Shown: positions 27,129 to 37,654, counted from the first letter of the stretch. The stretch is DNA of 64,000 nucleotides from Thiobacillus sp. (GCA_016124745.1 WGNC01000037.1:1-64000), one strand, 5' to 3'. Notes: generated from the letters alone by a model not told the origin. Program-made: numbers and translations.

Positions 27129-27184
27129 TCCAGGAGCAGCGGATGTTTGATTATTGATACTATTCAGCCGTGAGGTAGCCACCG

Positions 27185-27781
27185 ATGGAAAAAAGCAGGC
27201 TCGAAGCCTTCAGCGATGGCGTGATCGCTATCATCATCACCATCATGGTGCTGGAATTGAAAGTGCCTCACGATGCCACGTGGGAGGCTCTTGCCGGATT
27301 GTGGCCCGTGTTTATCACCTACGTGCTGAGTTTCCTCTACGTGGGCATTTACTGGAACAACCACCATCACCTGCTGCGCGCCGCATCCTCGATATCGAGT
27401 GGCACGCTGTGGGCCAACCTGCATTTGCTGTTCTGGCTATCCTTGATGCCCTTCACTACCGGCTGGATGGGTGAAAATGACTTTGCCCGGCTGCCGACGA
27501 TGCTGTACGGCGGCAACCTGCTGGCATGCGCAATCGCCTATCATGTGATGCAGGCACAACTTACGCGGCATCATGGCCCCGACAGCGCGCTGGCGCGGGC
27601 GCTTGGTGGGGATATGAAAGGTAAAATTTCGCTGTTGTCCTATATCGTCGGCACTCTTCTCGCCGCGTTTACGTCGCCGATGCTGGGCTTCGCGGCTTTC
27701 GTCGGCGTGGCGCTACTGTGGCTGGTGCCAGACCGACGCATGGAACATGCGCTGGCGCAGCAGAGCCGGCCACCAGCCTAA
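27185..27781 (+). CDS. TMEM175/DUF1211-family membrane protein
   Basis: 198 residues. The family signature RLEAFSDGVIAIIITIMVLELK stands at residues 5-26, followed by five more hydrophobic segments, including the WNNHHHLL loop. Bacterial TMEM175 proteins form potassium-permeable tetrameric channels, so that is the likely role. The ATG has GAGGTAG upstream. It converges on the DUF1275 gene with a four-base overlap of the ends. Confidence 0.88.
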   Translation: MEKSRLEAFSDGVIAIIITIMVLELKVPHDATWEALAGLWPVFITYVLSFLYVGIYWNNHHHLLRAASSISSGTLWANLHLLFWLSLMPFTTGWMGENDFARLPTMLYGGNLLACAIAYHVMQAQLTRHHGPDSALARALGGDMKGKISLLSYIVGTLLAAFTSPMLGFAAFVGVALLWLVPDRRMEHALAQQSRPPA

Positions 27782-28488
27782 GGACTGGGTGGCCGATTTC
27801 CGGCACCTGCACTGCGGCTGGATTTCTGTGCGCTGCCCGTCGAATAGAAGAGAGCGGTAAGCAGCAGCAGGAATGCTGGCACCAACATGCCGGCGACCCC
27901 CGCCATTACCTGGGCCAGTGCGCCCGCTGCGCATCCCGCCACGAATCCGATCACCAGGATAATGGAGGTCACTGATTGGCTCCACTCGTGCGCTTCTTCC
28001 TTATAGCCGACGAGCCGTCGGGCAACCGCGATCGCAAGGCCCGCTATATTGCCGGTCATCAGCGAGAAGGGTGGGCCGAGCCCCGCATCGAGGCGATTGA
28101 TCGCCGTCAACATGCCCATGGCCGTGACGGTGAGCAGCGCACACGCATAGCCTGGACCCGCGCCAAAGAGCGCAAGCAGGGCGGCCGCCGCGAGTGCGGC
28201 AGCCACCGATACCACCGTCCAGACCGTCGCGCGCGCAAGCGGCTTGACCCAGGCGACCATGATCGCGGCCAGTCCCGCGCCTGCCATGAACAGCGGAAAG
28301 GTCAACAGCTGCAGATCCCGCAGCCCACCTTTCTCGTCACCGACGAGGCCGAGCCCGATAAGCACGACGTTGCCGGTGACAAGCCCGACGAAGAGTCCGC
28401 CCAGCTGAATAAAAAACAGCGCATCGGCGAAGCCAGATACGAATGACAGTACCAGCGAATTCCTTTTCTCGGCCAACAGCCTCAGCAT
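27778..28488 (-). CDS. DUF1275 (YoaK-type) membrane protein
   Basis: 236 residues with six or more hydrophobic segments and the family motifs GFADALFFIQLGGLFVGLVTGN near residue 20 and FSLMTGNIAG in the second half, an internal pseudo-repeat typical of DUF1275. Role unknown; a transporter is suspected. The last 25 residues are polar. It is separated by 14 bases from the lipoprotein gene to its right. Confidence 0.82.
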   Translation of the reverse strand: MLRLLAEKRNSLVLSFVSGFADALFFIQLGGLFVGLVTGNVVLIGLGLVGDEKGGLRDLQLLTFPLFMAGAGLAAIMVAWVKPLARATVWTVVSVAAALAAAALLALFGAGPGYACALLTVTAMGMLTAINRLDAGLGPPFSLMTGNIAGLAIAVARRLVGYKEEAHEWSQSVTSIILVIGFVAGCAAGALAQVMAGVAGMLVPAFLLLLTALFYSTGSAQKSSRSAGAGNRPPSP

Positions 28489-28502
28489 TGTTCAGCTGTC
28501 CC

Positions 28503-29570
28503 CTAGCGGCCGACAGGAACCGTCAGAATCGGTGCCAGCTGGCCTTTTGCTCCCGCGTCGAGTCGCAATCCAACCAGCGTGCGCAGCAGCAGGAACGTCT
28601 GCTTACTCGTGACGTCCCCTTCGTCGATGAAGTACCAGTAGTCTCGATAACGGGTTGCAATGGATGCCTGCAGCGGTCGCTCTCGCGACGCATGAACCAC
28701 CAGCGGGCTCCGCTCGTGCTCAGCCATCGTATCGGCTCTGACGATACCAACGGCGACATGCTCAGCCGGTACTGCCACGCCTCTGGACGCCGCGCGCAAT
28801 GTTTCCAACGCTGTCGGTGTCTCGATCTCCATGGCATCACGGGTCGCGGCCCCTACAAAGAAGTGTAGCGCGATCCGCAGATCCGAGCCTGGTTGCACCG
28901 ATCGATTGATCCCGAGCGTGGCCAGCAGCTCGACGACGTCACCAGCCTGCCGCTGGTTGAAATCGTGGATGAAAACCTCCTGGGCGCCGCTTTGCGATCC
29001 CACCAGGTCGAGAACCCCTTGTTGCCGTAGTTGCCTGAACAATTCCACGAAATGATTGAAGCCTTCATTGGAATCGCCGGGCGCGAACAGCGGGTTGGCC
29101 AGTCCATTCACCCGGCGCACGAGCAGGTGCAGTGGCTCAAAATCCTGCGTGCTCATGCGAGAGAGCAGCAGTGTCTGCTCCGCGGAGAGGGGGGCGAGCA
29201 TTCGCTCTACAAATTGCTCGCCGCGCACGGGGACGTACGAGATCGTGGGGTTTTCCTCATACAGGACCCCTGCGCCGATCGTGCTGCCTTCGAAAGAACT
29301 TCCCGGCCCGATCTCAGCCTCCACGTCAACCGATGACCGCATGCTGATGTTGGCGGTGATGCTCGTCACAGCGAGCAGGCCGAAGGTCTGGTCATAGCGC
29401 AGGCGAACGATGGCCGCGAGAATTTGCTCGTCCTCGGTCTGGTTGACGATATTGTTGTACGCGGCCCGCCCATTGCCCAAAGCCGCCGGGCCGACAGCAT
29501 TGCATCCGCCTATAGCCACCGCCACCGAGGCCACTGCTGCAATGAACAACACGTGCTTCATACGATTCAT
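28503..29570 (-). CDS. Predicted outer-membrane lipoprotein, unknown function
   Basis: 355 residues from the ATG at 29570. The signal MNRMKHVLFIAAVASVAVAIGGCN contains the lipobox AIGGC, so the mature protein starts with lipidated Cys. The rest is soluble and mixed alpha/beta, ending QTFLLLRTLVGLRLDAGAKGQLAPILTVPVGR. I do not recognise a family. It lies in a same-strand run with the amidohydrolase, isochorismatase and pirin genes. Confidence 0.75.
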   Translation of the reverse strand: MNRMKHVLFIAAVASVAVAIGGCNAVGPAALGNGRAAYNNIVNQTEDEQILAAIVRLRYDQTFGLLAVTSITANISMRSSVDVEAEIGPGSSFEGSTIGAGVLYEENPTISYVPVRGEQFVERMLAPLSAEQTLLLSRMSTQDFEPLHLLVRRVNGLANPLFAPGDSNEGFNHFVELFRQLRQQGVLDLVGSQSGAQEVFIHDFNQRQAGDVVELLATLGINRSVQPGSDLRIALHFFVGAATRDAMEIETPTALETLRAASRGVAVPAEHVAVGIVRADTMAEHERSPLVVHASRERPLQASIATRYRDYWYFIDEGDVTSKQTFLLLRTLVGLRLDAGAKGQLAPILTVPVGR

Positions 29571-29617
29571 GGCTTGCTCGATTGTCCTGCGCTTGACCAA
29601 CGCGGCGCCGGTTGCGC

Positions 29618-31483
29618 TCACACCGCCCAGCAACTGCAACCCAGCGCGCCCCAGAATGCGGTCTGCATGTCGTCCGCCACCGCTGCGGAGCCCGCCTTGC
29701 CGTGCGCATGGCCATGCACGGAGCAGGATGTTGAGCAGGCACAGGCGGATGCGGCGAGTGAGTGCATCGCCGCCTGGTTCTGCTCGGCCTTCCAGTAGCG
29801 CGAGCCATGATTGACCGGCGACCAGTCGGGCATCGCGGGTGGCAGGCCGGGGTCGAAGCCGGAAAATTCCGCATCGGCAAAGACGATCCTGCCGTCCACC
29901 ACGGTCAATATGGAGCTCAGCTGGCGGATGCGATCTTCGGGCACCGCGAAGAAGTCCTCGGACAGCACGGCGAGGTCGGCATACTGGCCGACCTTGATCT
30001 GGCCCTTGGCGCCCTCTTCGTTCGAGAACCAGGTGTTGTGGCGCGTATAGAGCGCGAGCGCAGTCTCGCGATCGACCAGGTTGGCGGCGGGGTACATGCT
30101 GAGGCCGCCGAGCGTCTTGCCGCTGACCACCCAGTACAACGCGTTCCACGGGTCGTAGCTGGCGACGCGCGTGGCGTCGGTCCCCATGCCCACGTTGACG
30201 CCCATCTCGAGCATGCGTTTGTATGGCGGGGTGCGTTCGGCGGCTTTGCTGCCGTAGCGTTCGACGAAGAACTCCCCCTGATAGCTCATGCGGTGCTGGA
30301 TGGCGACGCCGCCACCGAGCCCGGCGATGCGCTCCAGGCTGCGATCACTCACCGTCTCGGCGTGGTCGAAGAACCAGTGCAGTCCCTCAAACGGCATGTC
30401 GCGGTTCACTGTCTCGAACACATCCAGTGCGCGGGTAATGGTCTCCTCGTAGGTCGCATGCAGGCGCCACGGCCAGCGGTTTTCGACCAGCACGCGCACC
30501 ACGGCATCGAGGTCGCCTTCCATGCCGGGTGGCATGTCCGGGCGTGGCATGCGGAAATCCTCAAAGTCCGCGGCCGAGAACGCCAGCATCTCGCCGGCGC
30601 CGTTGTGCCGGTACATGCCGTCGCCTTGGCCTGGCGTGACCTGCTGCGCCCAGCGCGAGAAGTCAGCTACCTCCTCCTTAGGCTGCTGCGTGAACAGGTT
30701 GTAGGCGATGCGCAGGGTCAGCTGGCCGGCGGCGTGCAATTCCTCGATGACCTTGTAGTCGTCAGGATAGTTCTGGAACCCGCCGCCGGCGTCGATCACC
30801 GATGTCACGCCGAGCCGGTTCAGTTCGCGCATAAAGTGCCGCGTGGAGTTGATCTGGTACTCGTACGGCAGTTTCGGCCCTTTCGACAGCGCCGTGTACA
30901 GCAGCAGCGCGTTCGGTTCGGCCAGTAGCAATCCCGTCGGTTCACCCGCTGCGTTCTTCATCACCAGGCCACCGGGCGGATTGGGCGTATCGCGGGTATA
31001 GCCCGCCGCACGAAGGGCGGCGCGATTCAACAGCGCGCGATCGTAGAGATGCAGGATGAAAACGGGCGTATCCGGCGCGACCGCATTGAGCTCCTCAAGC
31101 GTGGGCAACCGCTTCTCGGCGAACTGGGTTTGTGAAAAGCCGCCGACCACGCGCACCCACTGCGGCGCCGGTGTGCGATCCACCTGGGCCTTGAGCATGC
31201 GCATAGCATCGGCCAGCGAGGGCACGCCGTCCCAGCGCAACTCGAGGTTGTAATTGAGCCCGCCGCGAATGACATGGATGTGGGAATCGATTAATCCCGG
31301 GATGACACGGCGCTGCCGGAGGTCGATGACCTGTGTCTGCGGTCCTGCCAGCTTGAGGACTTCAGCGCCGGTACCGACGGCGACAAAGCGTCCGCCTTCG
31401 ATGGCGACAGCACTGGCTTCGCCATTCTGGCGATCCAGCGTGGTGATGCGGGCATTGTGCAGTATCAGGTCTGGATCAGGCAT
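29618..31483 (-). CDS. YtcJ-like metal-dependent amidohydrolase
   Basis: 621 residues. Composite barrel of the amidohydrolase-3 type: N-terminal strand domain, metal motif DSHIHVIRGG near residue 67, RLHATYEET, GLHWFFDHAE and GTDATRVASYDPW around the barrel, then the C-terminal strand domain (GQYADLAVLSEDFF). The substrate is not predictable. The C-terminal 50 residues are unusual, rich in Ala, Cys and His (SACACSTSCSVHGHAHG). The ATG has AGGAGG upstream. It is 13 bases from the isochorismatase gene, so the two are probably co-transcribed. Confidence 0.88.
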   Translation of the reverse strand: MPDPDLILHNARITTLDRQNGEASAVAIEGGRFVAVGTGAEVLKLAGPQTQVIDLRQRRVIPGLIDSHIHVIRGGLNYNLELRWDGVPSLADAMRMLKAQVDRTPAPQWVRVVGGFSQTQFAEKRLPTLEELNAVAPDTPVFILHLYDRALLNRAALRAAGYTRDTPNPPGGLVMKNAAGEPTGLLLAEPNALLLYTALSKGPKLPYEYQINSTRHFMRELNRLGVTSVIDAGGGFQNYPDDYKVIEELHAAGQLTLRIAYNLFTQQPKEEVADFSRWAQQVTPGQGDGMYRHNGAGEMLAFSAADFEDFRMPRPDMPPGMEGDLDAVVRVLVENRWPWRLHATYEETITRALDVFETVNRDMPFEGLHWFFDHAETVSDRSLERIAGLGGGVAIQHRMSYQGEFFVERYGSKAAERTPPYKRMLEMGVNVGMGTDATRVASYDPWNALYWVVSGKTLGGLSMYPAANLVDRETALALYTRHNTWFSNEEGAKGQIKVGQYADLAVLSEDFFAVPEDRIRQLSSILTVVDGRIVFADAEFSGFDPGLPPAMPDWSPVNHGSRYWKAEQNQAAMHSLAASACACSTSCSVHGHAHGKAGSAAVADDMQTAFWGALGCSCWAV

Positions 31484-31496
31484 GGGCGACCTCCTG

Positions 31497-32123
31497 CTAC
31501 TGCTTTTTGGTCAGCGCGTCGTAGCTGGTCATCAGGTTGCGGTAGTCGGGAATATGGTTCGAAAACAGCGTCGCCAGTCCTTCGACGTCGTTGCGCCAGT
31601 CGCGGTGCAGCTCGCAGGCCACGGCGAACCAGTTCATCAGCTGAGCCCCCGCGGCGGTCATGCGGTCCCACGCGGAATGGCGGGCGATGTCGGTGAAGGT
31701 GCCGGACGCGTCAGTGACGACGAATACGTCAAAGCCCTCCTCCAGCGCGGACAGCGCGGGGAATGCCACGCAGACCTCCGTGACGACGCCGGCGATGATC
31801 AATTGCTTCTTGCCGGTGGCCTTGACGGCCTTGACGAAGTCCTCGTTATCCCAGGCGTTGATATTGCCGGGGCGGGCGATGTAGGGCGCCTCGGGGAACA
31901 TTTCTTTCAGCTCCGGTACCAGCGGGCCGTTGGGGCCGGTCTCGAAGCTGGTGGTCAGGATGGTCGGCAGCTTGAAGTATTTGGCCAGGGCCGCCAGGGC
32001 CAGCACGCTGTTTTTGAACTTGTCCGGATCGATGTCGCGGACCAGGGACAACAGTCCCGCCTGGTGATCCACCAGCAGGACTGCGGCGTTGTTCTTGTCG
32101 AGTCTGACGTAGGGCTTTGCCAT
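31497..32123 (-). CDS. Isochorismatase-family (YcaC-like) hydrolase
   Basis: 208 residues of the cysteine-hydrolase fold. The catalytic triad is visible: Asp in VLLVDHQAGLL, Lys in ATGKKQLIIAG and Cys in GVVTEVCVAFPAL. YcaC-type enzymes form octamers and their natural substrates are poorly known. It stands between the amidohydrolase and pirin genes; such trios occur together in several soil proteobacteria. Confidence 0.9.
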   Translation of the reverse strand: MAKPYVRLDKNNAAVLLVDHQAGLLSLVRDIDPDKFKNSVLALAALAKYFKLPTILTTSFETGPNGPLVPELKEMFPEAPYIARPGNINAWDNEDFVKAVKATGKKQLIIAGVVTEVCVAFPALSALEEGFDVFVVTDASGTFTDIARHSAWDRMTAAGAQLMNWFAVACELHRDWRNDVEGLATLFSNHIPDYRNLMTSYDALTKKQ

Positions 32124-32209
32124 AACTTATTCCTCAGTAGTGTTTTATTCGTGTCCGGGCAGGGTGAAAGCGCGGGAGCGACGCCGGATCGTCGCTGCCG
32201 CGCCAGACA

Positions 32210-32914
32210 TCAGGAAACAGGAAGATCGAAGACCAGCACCTCGGCGTTGTCACCGCCTTGCAGCGCAACGGTCGTTTCGTCAATGAGCTTGAGCGCATCG
32301 CCCATGTTAAGGACGACGCCGTTTACCGTCAATCGCCCCTGCACCAGGTGGACATAGGCCATGCGCCCCGGTGCCAGCGCGTGCTGCGTGCGCTCCGCGC
32401 CGGTGAACAGCCCGCTGTACAGACGCGCATCCTGATGGATGAGCACCGAGTCACCGGCGCTATCCGGCGAGGCGATGAGTCGCAGGCGACCGCGCTTGTC
32501 TGTTGCGTCGAAATGTTTTTCTTCGTAGCCCGGCGGCAATCCGCGCCGGTCCGGCTCTATCCATATCTGCAGGAAATGCACCGGATGGTCGTCGGAGCCG
32601 TTGAATTCGCTGTGCTGGATACCGGTGCCGGCGCTCATTCGCTGCACGTCGCCCGGTCGTATCGTCGAGCCGTTGCCGAGCGAGTCGCGGTGCGCCAGGC
32701 TGCCGGACAGCACATAGCTGATAATCTCCATGTCGCGATGCCCGTGGGTGCCGAACCCTGCTCCGGGGATAACGCGGTCCTCATTGATGACGCGCAGTGG
32801 CCCGAATCCCATGTGCGCACTGTCGTGGTACTCGCCAAAGGAAAAACTGTGGTGTGAGTTAAGCCAGCCATGATCGGCGTGGCCGCGGTCATTAGCGTTT
32901 CGAACGGATTTCAT
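32210..32914 (-). CDS. Pirin-family bicupin (YhhW-like)
   Basis: 234 residues from the ATG at 32914, which has GGAGGAGAGG upstream. The N-terminal cupin has the metal ligands in FGTHGHRDMEIISYVLSG and GTGIQHSEFN. YhhW-type pirins can act as quercetin 2,3-dioxygenases or as redox sensors. The gene is divergent from a LysR regulator with a 92-bp shared promoter region, the usual arrangement for a LysR-controlled target. Confidence 0.92.
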   Translation of the reverse strand: MKSVRNANDRGHADHGWLNSHHSFSFGEYHDSAHMGFGPLRVINEDRVIPGAGFGTHGHRDMEIISYVLSGSLAHRDSLGNGSTIRPGDVQRMSAGTGIQHSEFNGSDDHPVHFLQIWIEPDRRGLPPGYEEKHFDATDKRGRLRLIASPDSAGDSVLIHQDARLYSGLFTGAERTQHALAPGRMAYVHLVQGRLTVNGVVLNMGDALKLIDETTVALQGGDNAEVLVFDLPVS

Positions 32915-33006
32915 GGGCCTCTCCTCCTGGTCGAACAACTTACCACGGCTTTTTCGATAGACTAGCGTAATATTCAGATCAAACTCATTCGATTAACGGA
33001 TAGATC

Positions 33007-33891
33007 ATGGGCGCCTGGCCGCGAACGACACTGGAGCAATGGGCAATCCTGGCCGCCGTGGTCGACCACGGCGGCTTTGCGCAGGCGGCCAACGCGCTGC
33101 ACAAGAGCCAGTCGGCCGTGAGCTACGCCATTGCGCGTTTGCAGGAATCGCTCGACATCGCCTTGCTGGAGGTGGAGGGACGAAAAGCCGTCCTCACCGG
33201 GCATGGGCGCATCCTGCTCCAGCGGGCTCGCCCACTGCTTCGCGATCTCCATGCGCTGGAATCACACGCCCTGCAGCTCAAGCAGGGCTGGGAGCCGGAG
33301 CTCACGCTGGTGGTGGATGCCGCCTATCCCCGCCAACGCCTGCTGGAAGTCGTCTCGGAGATCGAAAAACGCTGCCCGTCAACGCAGATACAGCTCTCCG
33401 ACGCCGTGCTTTCCGGCGCGGAGGAGGCCATCACGCGCGCGCTGGCTGACTTGGTGGTGACCTCGCGTATCCCCAGTGGCTTTCTCGGCGATCTGTTGTT
33501 CGAAGTCACGTTCGTGGCGGTGGCCGCGCCAACCCACGCCCTGTTCGATTACGGAGTCCTGTTGAACAGGGAGCACCTGGCGCGTTATGCACAGATCGTG
33601 CTGCGCGACTCGGGCCGACTGAATCCCCGCGACGAGGGCTGGCTGGGCGCCAATCGTCGCTTCACGGTGAGTAGCATGGAAGCCTCTTGTGCCATGGTGC
33701 AGGCTGGCCTGGGTTATGCCTGGCTGCCGCACCACCTGGTGAAAGACGATATTGCAACTGGATTGCTGAAGCCGCTGCCACTGGTGGCAGGCCAGACGCG
33801 GTCAGTGCCACTTTATCTCGTTATGGTGCGACCGGATGATGTTGGCCCCGCAGCCCTCCTTGCGGTGGAGTGCTTTAAACGACGGCCGTGA
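33007..33891 (+). CDS. LysR-family transcriptional regulator
   Basis: 294 residues. N-terminal helix-turn-helix (AAVVDHGGFAQAANALHKSQSAVSYAIARLQESL), linker helix, then a periplasmic-binding-protein-like effector domain from about residue 92. Divergently placed to pirin and probably controls the pirin-isochorismatase-amidohydrolase genes. The effector is unknown. Confidence 0.92.
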   Translation: MGAWPRTTLEQWAILAAVVDHGGFAQAANALHKSQSAVSYAIARLQESLDIALLEVEGRKAVLTGHGRILLQRARPLLRDLHALESHALQLKQGWEPELTLVVDAAYPRQRLLEVVSEIEKRCPSTQIQLSDAVLSGAEEAITRALADLVVTSRIPSGFLGDLLFEVTFVAVAAPTHALFDYGVLLNREHLARYAQIVLRDSGRLNPRDEGWLGANRRFTVSSMEASCAMVQAGLGYAWLPHHLVKDDIATGLLKPLPLVAGQTRSVPLYLVMVRPDDVGPAALLAVECFKRRP

Positions 33892-33938
33892 CTGCCGCGC
33901 ATCGATTTGCGGGGAGGATCAACGCGGCGCGACTTCAG

Positions 33939-34931
33939 CTATTCATAACTCAAATCCGTGGCCTTCCCGCGAAACACCCAGAACACATAGGCCGAATAGA
34001 ACAGGATCACTGGCAGCGTGATGGCCACGCCGTAAAAAATAAACCGCAGCGAATCCGTGGCGGCTGCGGCCTCATACAAATCCATGCGGCCCAGGATGAT
34101 GTCCGGGTAGATGCTGTACGCGAGTCCCAGCGCGGCCATCAGGCAGATCAGTATCAACAGCGCGTACACCACCCAGTTATTGCTGGTGCGGATGAAGTCC
34201 GGTCGTTTCAACAGTCGGTACAACGCGAAGTAGGCGACCAGGCAACTGACGGGTATCGGCAACAGGCCGATCGCGCTCGGCAGCGTGAACCAGCGCGCGG
34301 CGATTTCACTGCTGACGATGGGCGTGGCGATGCTGACCAGTATCAGCGCAAAGCCCATGCTCGGCAGTGCCCGCCGTCCCCAGCTCACGGCTTTATCAAA
34401 CAGCTCGCCTTCGGTTTTGACCAACAGCCAGCCTGCACCCAGCATGACGTACAGCGCGGGCAGGGTCAGCGCGATCAAGGCGGCGAACAATACGCTCGTG
34501 AGGCCTGATTCCAGCCCGGTGATATACGCTCCCAGCATCCAGCCCTGGGACATGGACGCGATCAGTGAACCGAGGAAAAACATCCGGTTCCAGAGCTGTT
34601 TGTGCGCACTGCCGGCCTTGACGCGAAAATCAAACGCGACGCCGCGCAGGATCAGGCCAAACAGCATGAGGGTTACCGGGATGTACAGCGCCGTCAGGAT
34701 GATGCCGTGGGCTTTGGGAAAGGCGATCAGCAGGATGCCGATTCCCAGCACGATCCAGGTTTCATTGGCGTCCCAGAACGGCCCTATCGACGCAATCATG
34801 ATGTCCTTCTCCGGCTCCGTGGCCTGCGGCAGCAGCAGGCCGACACCCAGGTCGAAGCCATCCAGTATCACGTACAACAGCAGCGCGAGGCCCATGGCCA
34901 TCACGAAGAACACCGGCAGGAATTGTTCCAT
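33939..34931 (-). CDS. cydB: Cytochrome bd-type quinol oxidase subunit II
   Basis: 330 residues with eight or more hydrophobic segments. Typical CydB/CioB features are FFVMAMGLALLLYVILDGFDLGVGLLLP at the start and GPFWDANETWIVLGIGILLIAFPKAHG. It pairs with CydA to hold the b/d haem oxidase. The gene itself appears intact and its ATG shares a base with the cydA stop, but its partner lacks the N-terminal third, so a working oxidase from this locus is doubtful. Confidence 0.92.
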   Translation of the reverse strand: MEQFLPVFFVMAMGLALLLYVILDGFDLGVGLLLPQATEPEKDIMIASIGPFWDANETWIVLGIGILLIAFPKAHGIILTALYIPVTLMLFGLILRGVAFDFRVKAGSAHKQLWNRMFFLGSLIASMSQGWMLGAYITGLESGLTSVLFAALIALTLPALYVMLGAGWLLVKTEGELFDKAVSWGRRALPSMGFALILVSIATPIVSSEIAARWFTLPSAIGLLPIPVSCLVAYFALYRLLKRPDFIRTSNNWVVYALLILICLMAALGLAYSIYPDIILGRMDLYEAAAATDSLRFIFYGVAITLPVILFYSAYVFWVFRGKATDLSYE

Positions 34932-35893
34932 CAGTGCGCGTCTCCCGTGGCAGGCTGGCTTTTACGCTCAGGCAAAAATGAGTCAGGCAACAGAGAAAGC
35001 GACTGCGCCGGCTTCGAGGCCAGGTAGCGCAGCGCCTGGATGTAGGAGATCAGCAGGAAGACGTACAAACCCAGGTAGCCGAGCAGGGTGCCTGTAAGCG
35101 TTGCGCTGGCGTGATCGGCCGCGACCTCCGCCGAGGTCACCAGGCCGTAGATGATCCACGGTTGCCGGCCTATCTCGGTGACGTACCAGCCGGCGAGCGT
35201 GGCGACCCAGCCGGAGAAGGTCATCGCGGACAGCGCCAGCAACTGCCACCGTCCGAGGGCCCTGCCGCGTAGAAACTGCAACGCCGTCCACCAGGACACC
35301 AGCAGCATCAACATACCCATGCCCAGCATCACCCGGAATGACCAGAATACCATTGCCACCGGCGGGTGCTGGCCCTCGTACTCGTTGAGCCCCTTCACCT
35401 CGCCATCGGCGCTGTGGGTGAGAATGAGGCTGGCGGCATAGGGAATCTTGATTGCGTAACGTGTGCTGCGCGTCTCTTCATCGGGCAGTCCGATCAGCGT
35501 AAACGCGGCACCACGCTCTGTCGTCCAGACAGCCTCCATCGCGGCAATCTTGGCGGGTTGGTGTTGCAGTGTGTTGAGCCCGTGCAGGTCTCCTATGAAG
35601 ATTTGCAGCGGGGTGAGCACGGCGGCCATGAGCACGCCGGTCTTCATCACCATCAGGGTCGCCGGGCCGTCCACGCCCAGTCGCGCGCGCCAGGCGCTCA
35701 CCCCCGCGATGAGGAATGCGCTGGTAAGAAAACAGGCTGTCATCATGTGCATGAAGCGGTAGGGGAATGACGGGTTGAAAATAACCTGCATCCAGTCATC
35801 AGCGAAGAACACACCGTCCTCGATGACGAAACCGGCGGGTGTCTGCATCCACGAATTCAGCGCCAGAATCCAGAAGCCCAGGCATAGGACATA
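34931..35893 (-). pseudogene. cydA: cydA (cytochrome bd subunit I), 5'-truncated
   Basis: The frame is open from 35893 and begins inside the protein at LGFWILALNSWMQTPAGFVIEDG, a stretch normally near residue 145 of CydA. It continues to a proper C-terminus. Roughly the first 130-145 residues, including the first membrane helices and a haem ligand, are missing; a TAA lies in frame at 35894-35896. The Q-loop is short, as in cyanide-insensitive (CioA) forms. The break sits about 180 bases from the IS91 relic. Confidence 0.88.
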
Positions 35894-36076
35894 TTAACGG
35901 CCTATCGAGAGTAGGCATCCTCGCTGATTGTGCTGCCCGGACCTGCAGACCTGTCGAGGTTTCCATCTATTGACCCGAAAATCCTGTTCGCGGCGTTGGA
36001 CATGCCATTCCTATCTGGTCAATCCTGAACGAGTGCGCGCAACCGCCCGTGCCATTCGGTTTCCCTGGCTTCCTTG

Positions 36077-37654
36077 CTAGTGGGTTGCTGTTGGTCTGGA
36101 ATCCTTCCCAGCGAAAAGCGGCAACGTCCCAGGTGGCGCTCTGGTCGGTGGCACCAGCAATGGCCGAGTTGGTGTTTCCTGTTCTTTCTGGCGTAGGTGA
36201 GTCAGTATTCGATCGATGACGTCGTGGTCCTCGATACATGCGATGACCCTGACAGATCCGCCACAAAGACTGCAGACCTCGATGTCGATGCGGATGGCCG
36301 CCCCGTTAAAACACGCTTTAGCCGTTGAGCCCAGGTCATTGCGGCATGGCGCTCGGCGGGTGTGCGGACTTCTGTGTTGGAGTTCGACTTGACGCCTTTC
36401 CCGCGTCTCGCTGGTGTGACCAGCCCACGACAGCGGTGGTTCGGGCGGGCCGCGCAGGCGCGAGGACGCCGTGGTAACGAGTGAGGTTGACGCGGGGTTT
36501 GGGTACCAGGGCAGCCAGACGGGCAACGAAATCCACCGACGGATGGCCGCCCCGATCGAAGGCCACTTGTGTCGTTCCATCCCGATACGGTGTCTTCAGG
36601 GTGTAAACCACCTTGCCCGTGGAACTCAGTGAAAGTCGGTGAACTGCTACGGCCGGTCGGGAAATATACCGACACAGGCGCTCACGTTTGTCTTTCTGAT
36701 TCCCCTCACAGCTGACCCCGGCGTGCAGGGAGAACCCATTGGCCTTGGCTACCCGTTCCAGTCCGGGATCAGGCCGGTCCAGCGGGCGGATGGTGCGGAT
36801 CATGAACGCTTTACGTCCCTGCTGCGGGCCGACGGCTATGCGGTAGGATATGGAACTACCCAGAAGCTGTGGCAGGGCATCGGTATCTTCGGCGGGGCCG
36901 AGGTCCAGCCAGGCACTCTCGGTGTCCTGTTCCAGCAAGCCCTGGCGTTCGAGGCAGCGTCCGACACGCTGGCTGATCAGTTGAACCAACTCCTCCAACT
37001 CGCCTTTGTCCGGTGCCTTGACGCGTTGAAAGCGGGGCGGCCTGTTGTCGCGATACACATAGACGCCATCCAGGAACAAAATATGAAAGTGAATGTTGAG
37101 GTTAAGGGCGCTGCCGAAGCGCTGGATCAACGTCACTGCCCCGGTGGCACCATTCTTGAGCGATAATCCGGATTTGTGGATCAGGTGGGTGGAGATCGCC
37201 CGGTAAACGATGCCCAGCACCTTGCCCATGGCCTGGGGGTGGGCGGCAAACAGGTAGCGCAGGGGAAAGGGGAAGCTGAGGACCCATTGGCGAAGCGGGA
37301 CATCGGGAAACACCTCATCGGCCAGAAGGGCAGCGGTCTCGGCCATGCGGCGGGCGCCACAGCTGGAACTGGGCGTCCCCGACAGAATCCCCGCTTCTTG
37401 CAGGAAAACGCCACCAGCCGCTCGAAGTGGCATTTGTCGCAGCGTACCCGGAGAAAGCCGTGTTCGAGACGACCGCACTTCAGGTAGGCTTCGAATTCCC
37501 GGTGTATATGCTCGGGCAGGGATTTACCCTGCTGGGCCAATTGGTCCACCAGGGCAGGGTAGTGCGCTTCGACGAGCTGGTAGAGTAGTGTCTGCTCGGG
37601 TTGATGGCGTTCGTAGGCGGTTTTGCCAAGGCCATCCCTGCCTTGTGCCAACAT
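36077..37654 (-). pseudogene. IS91-family transposase relic with several frameshifts
   Basis: An IS91/IS801-type transposase can be followed through successive frames on the minus strand. The N-terminal zinc region (LEHGFLRVRCDKCHFERLVAFSCKKRGFC) runs from about 37654 to 37378. The HUH core (NLNIHFHILFLDGVYVY) and middle part run to about 36440. Then come VTPARRGKGVKSNSNTEVRT in another frame and finally IDIEVCSLCGGSVRVIACIED in a further one, ending at 36077. At least three frame changes make it non-functional. Confidence 0.88.
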
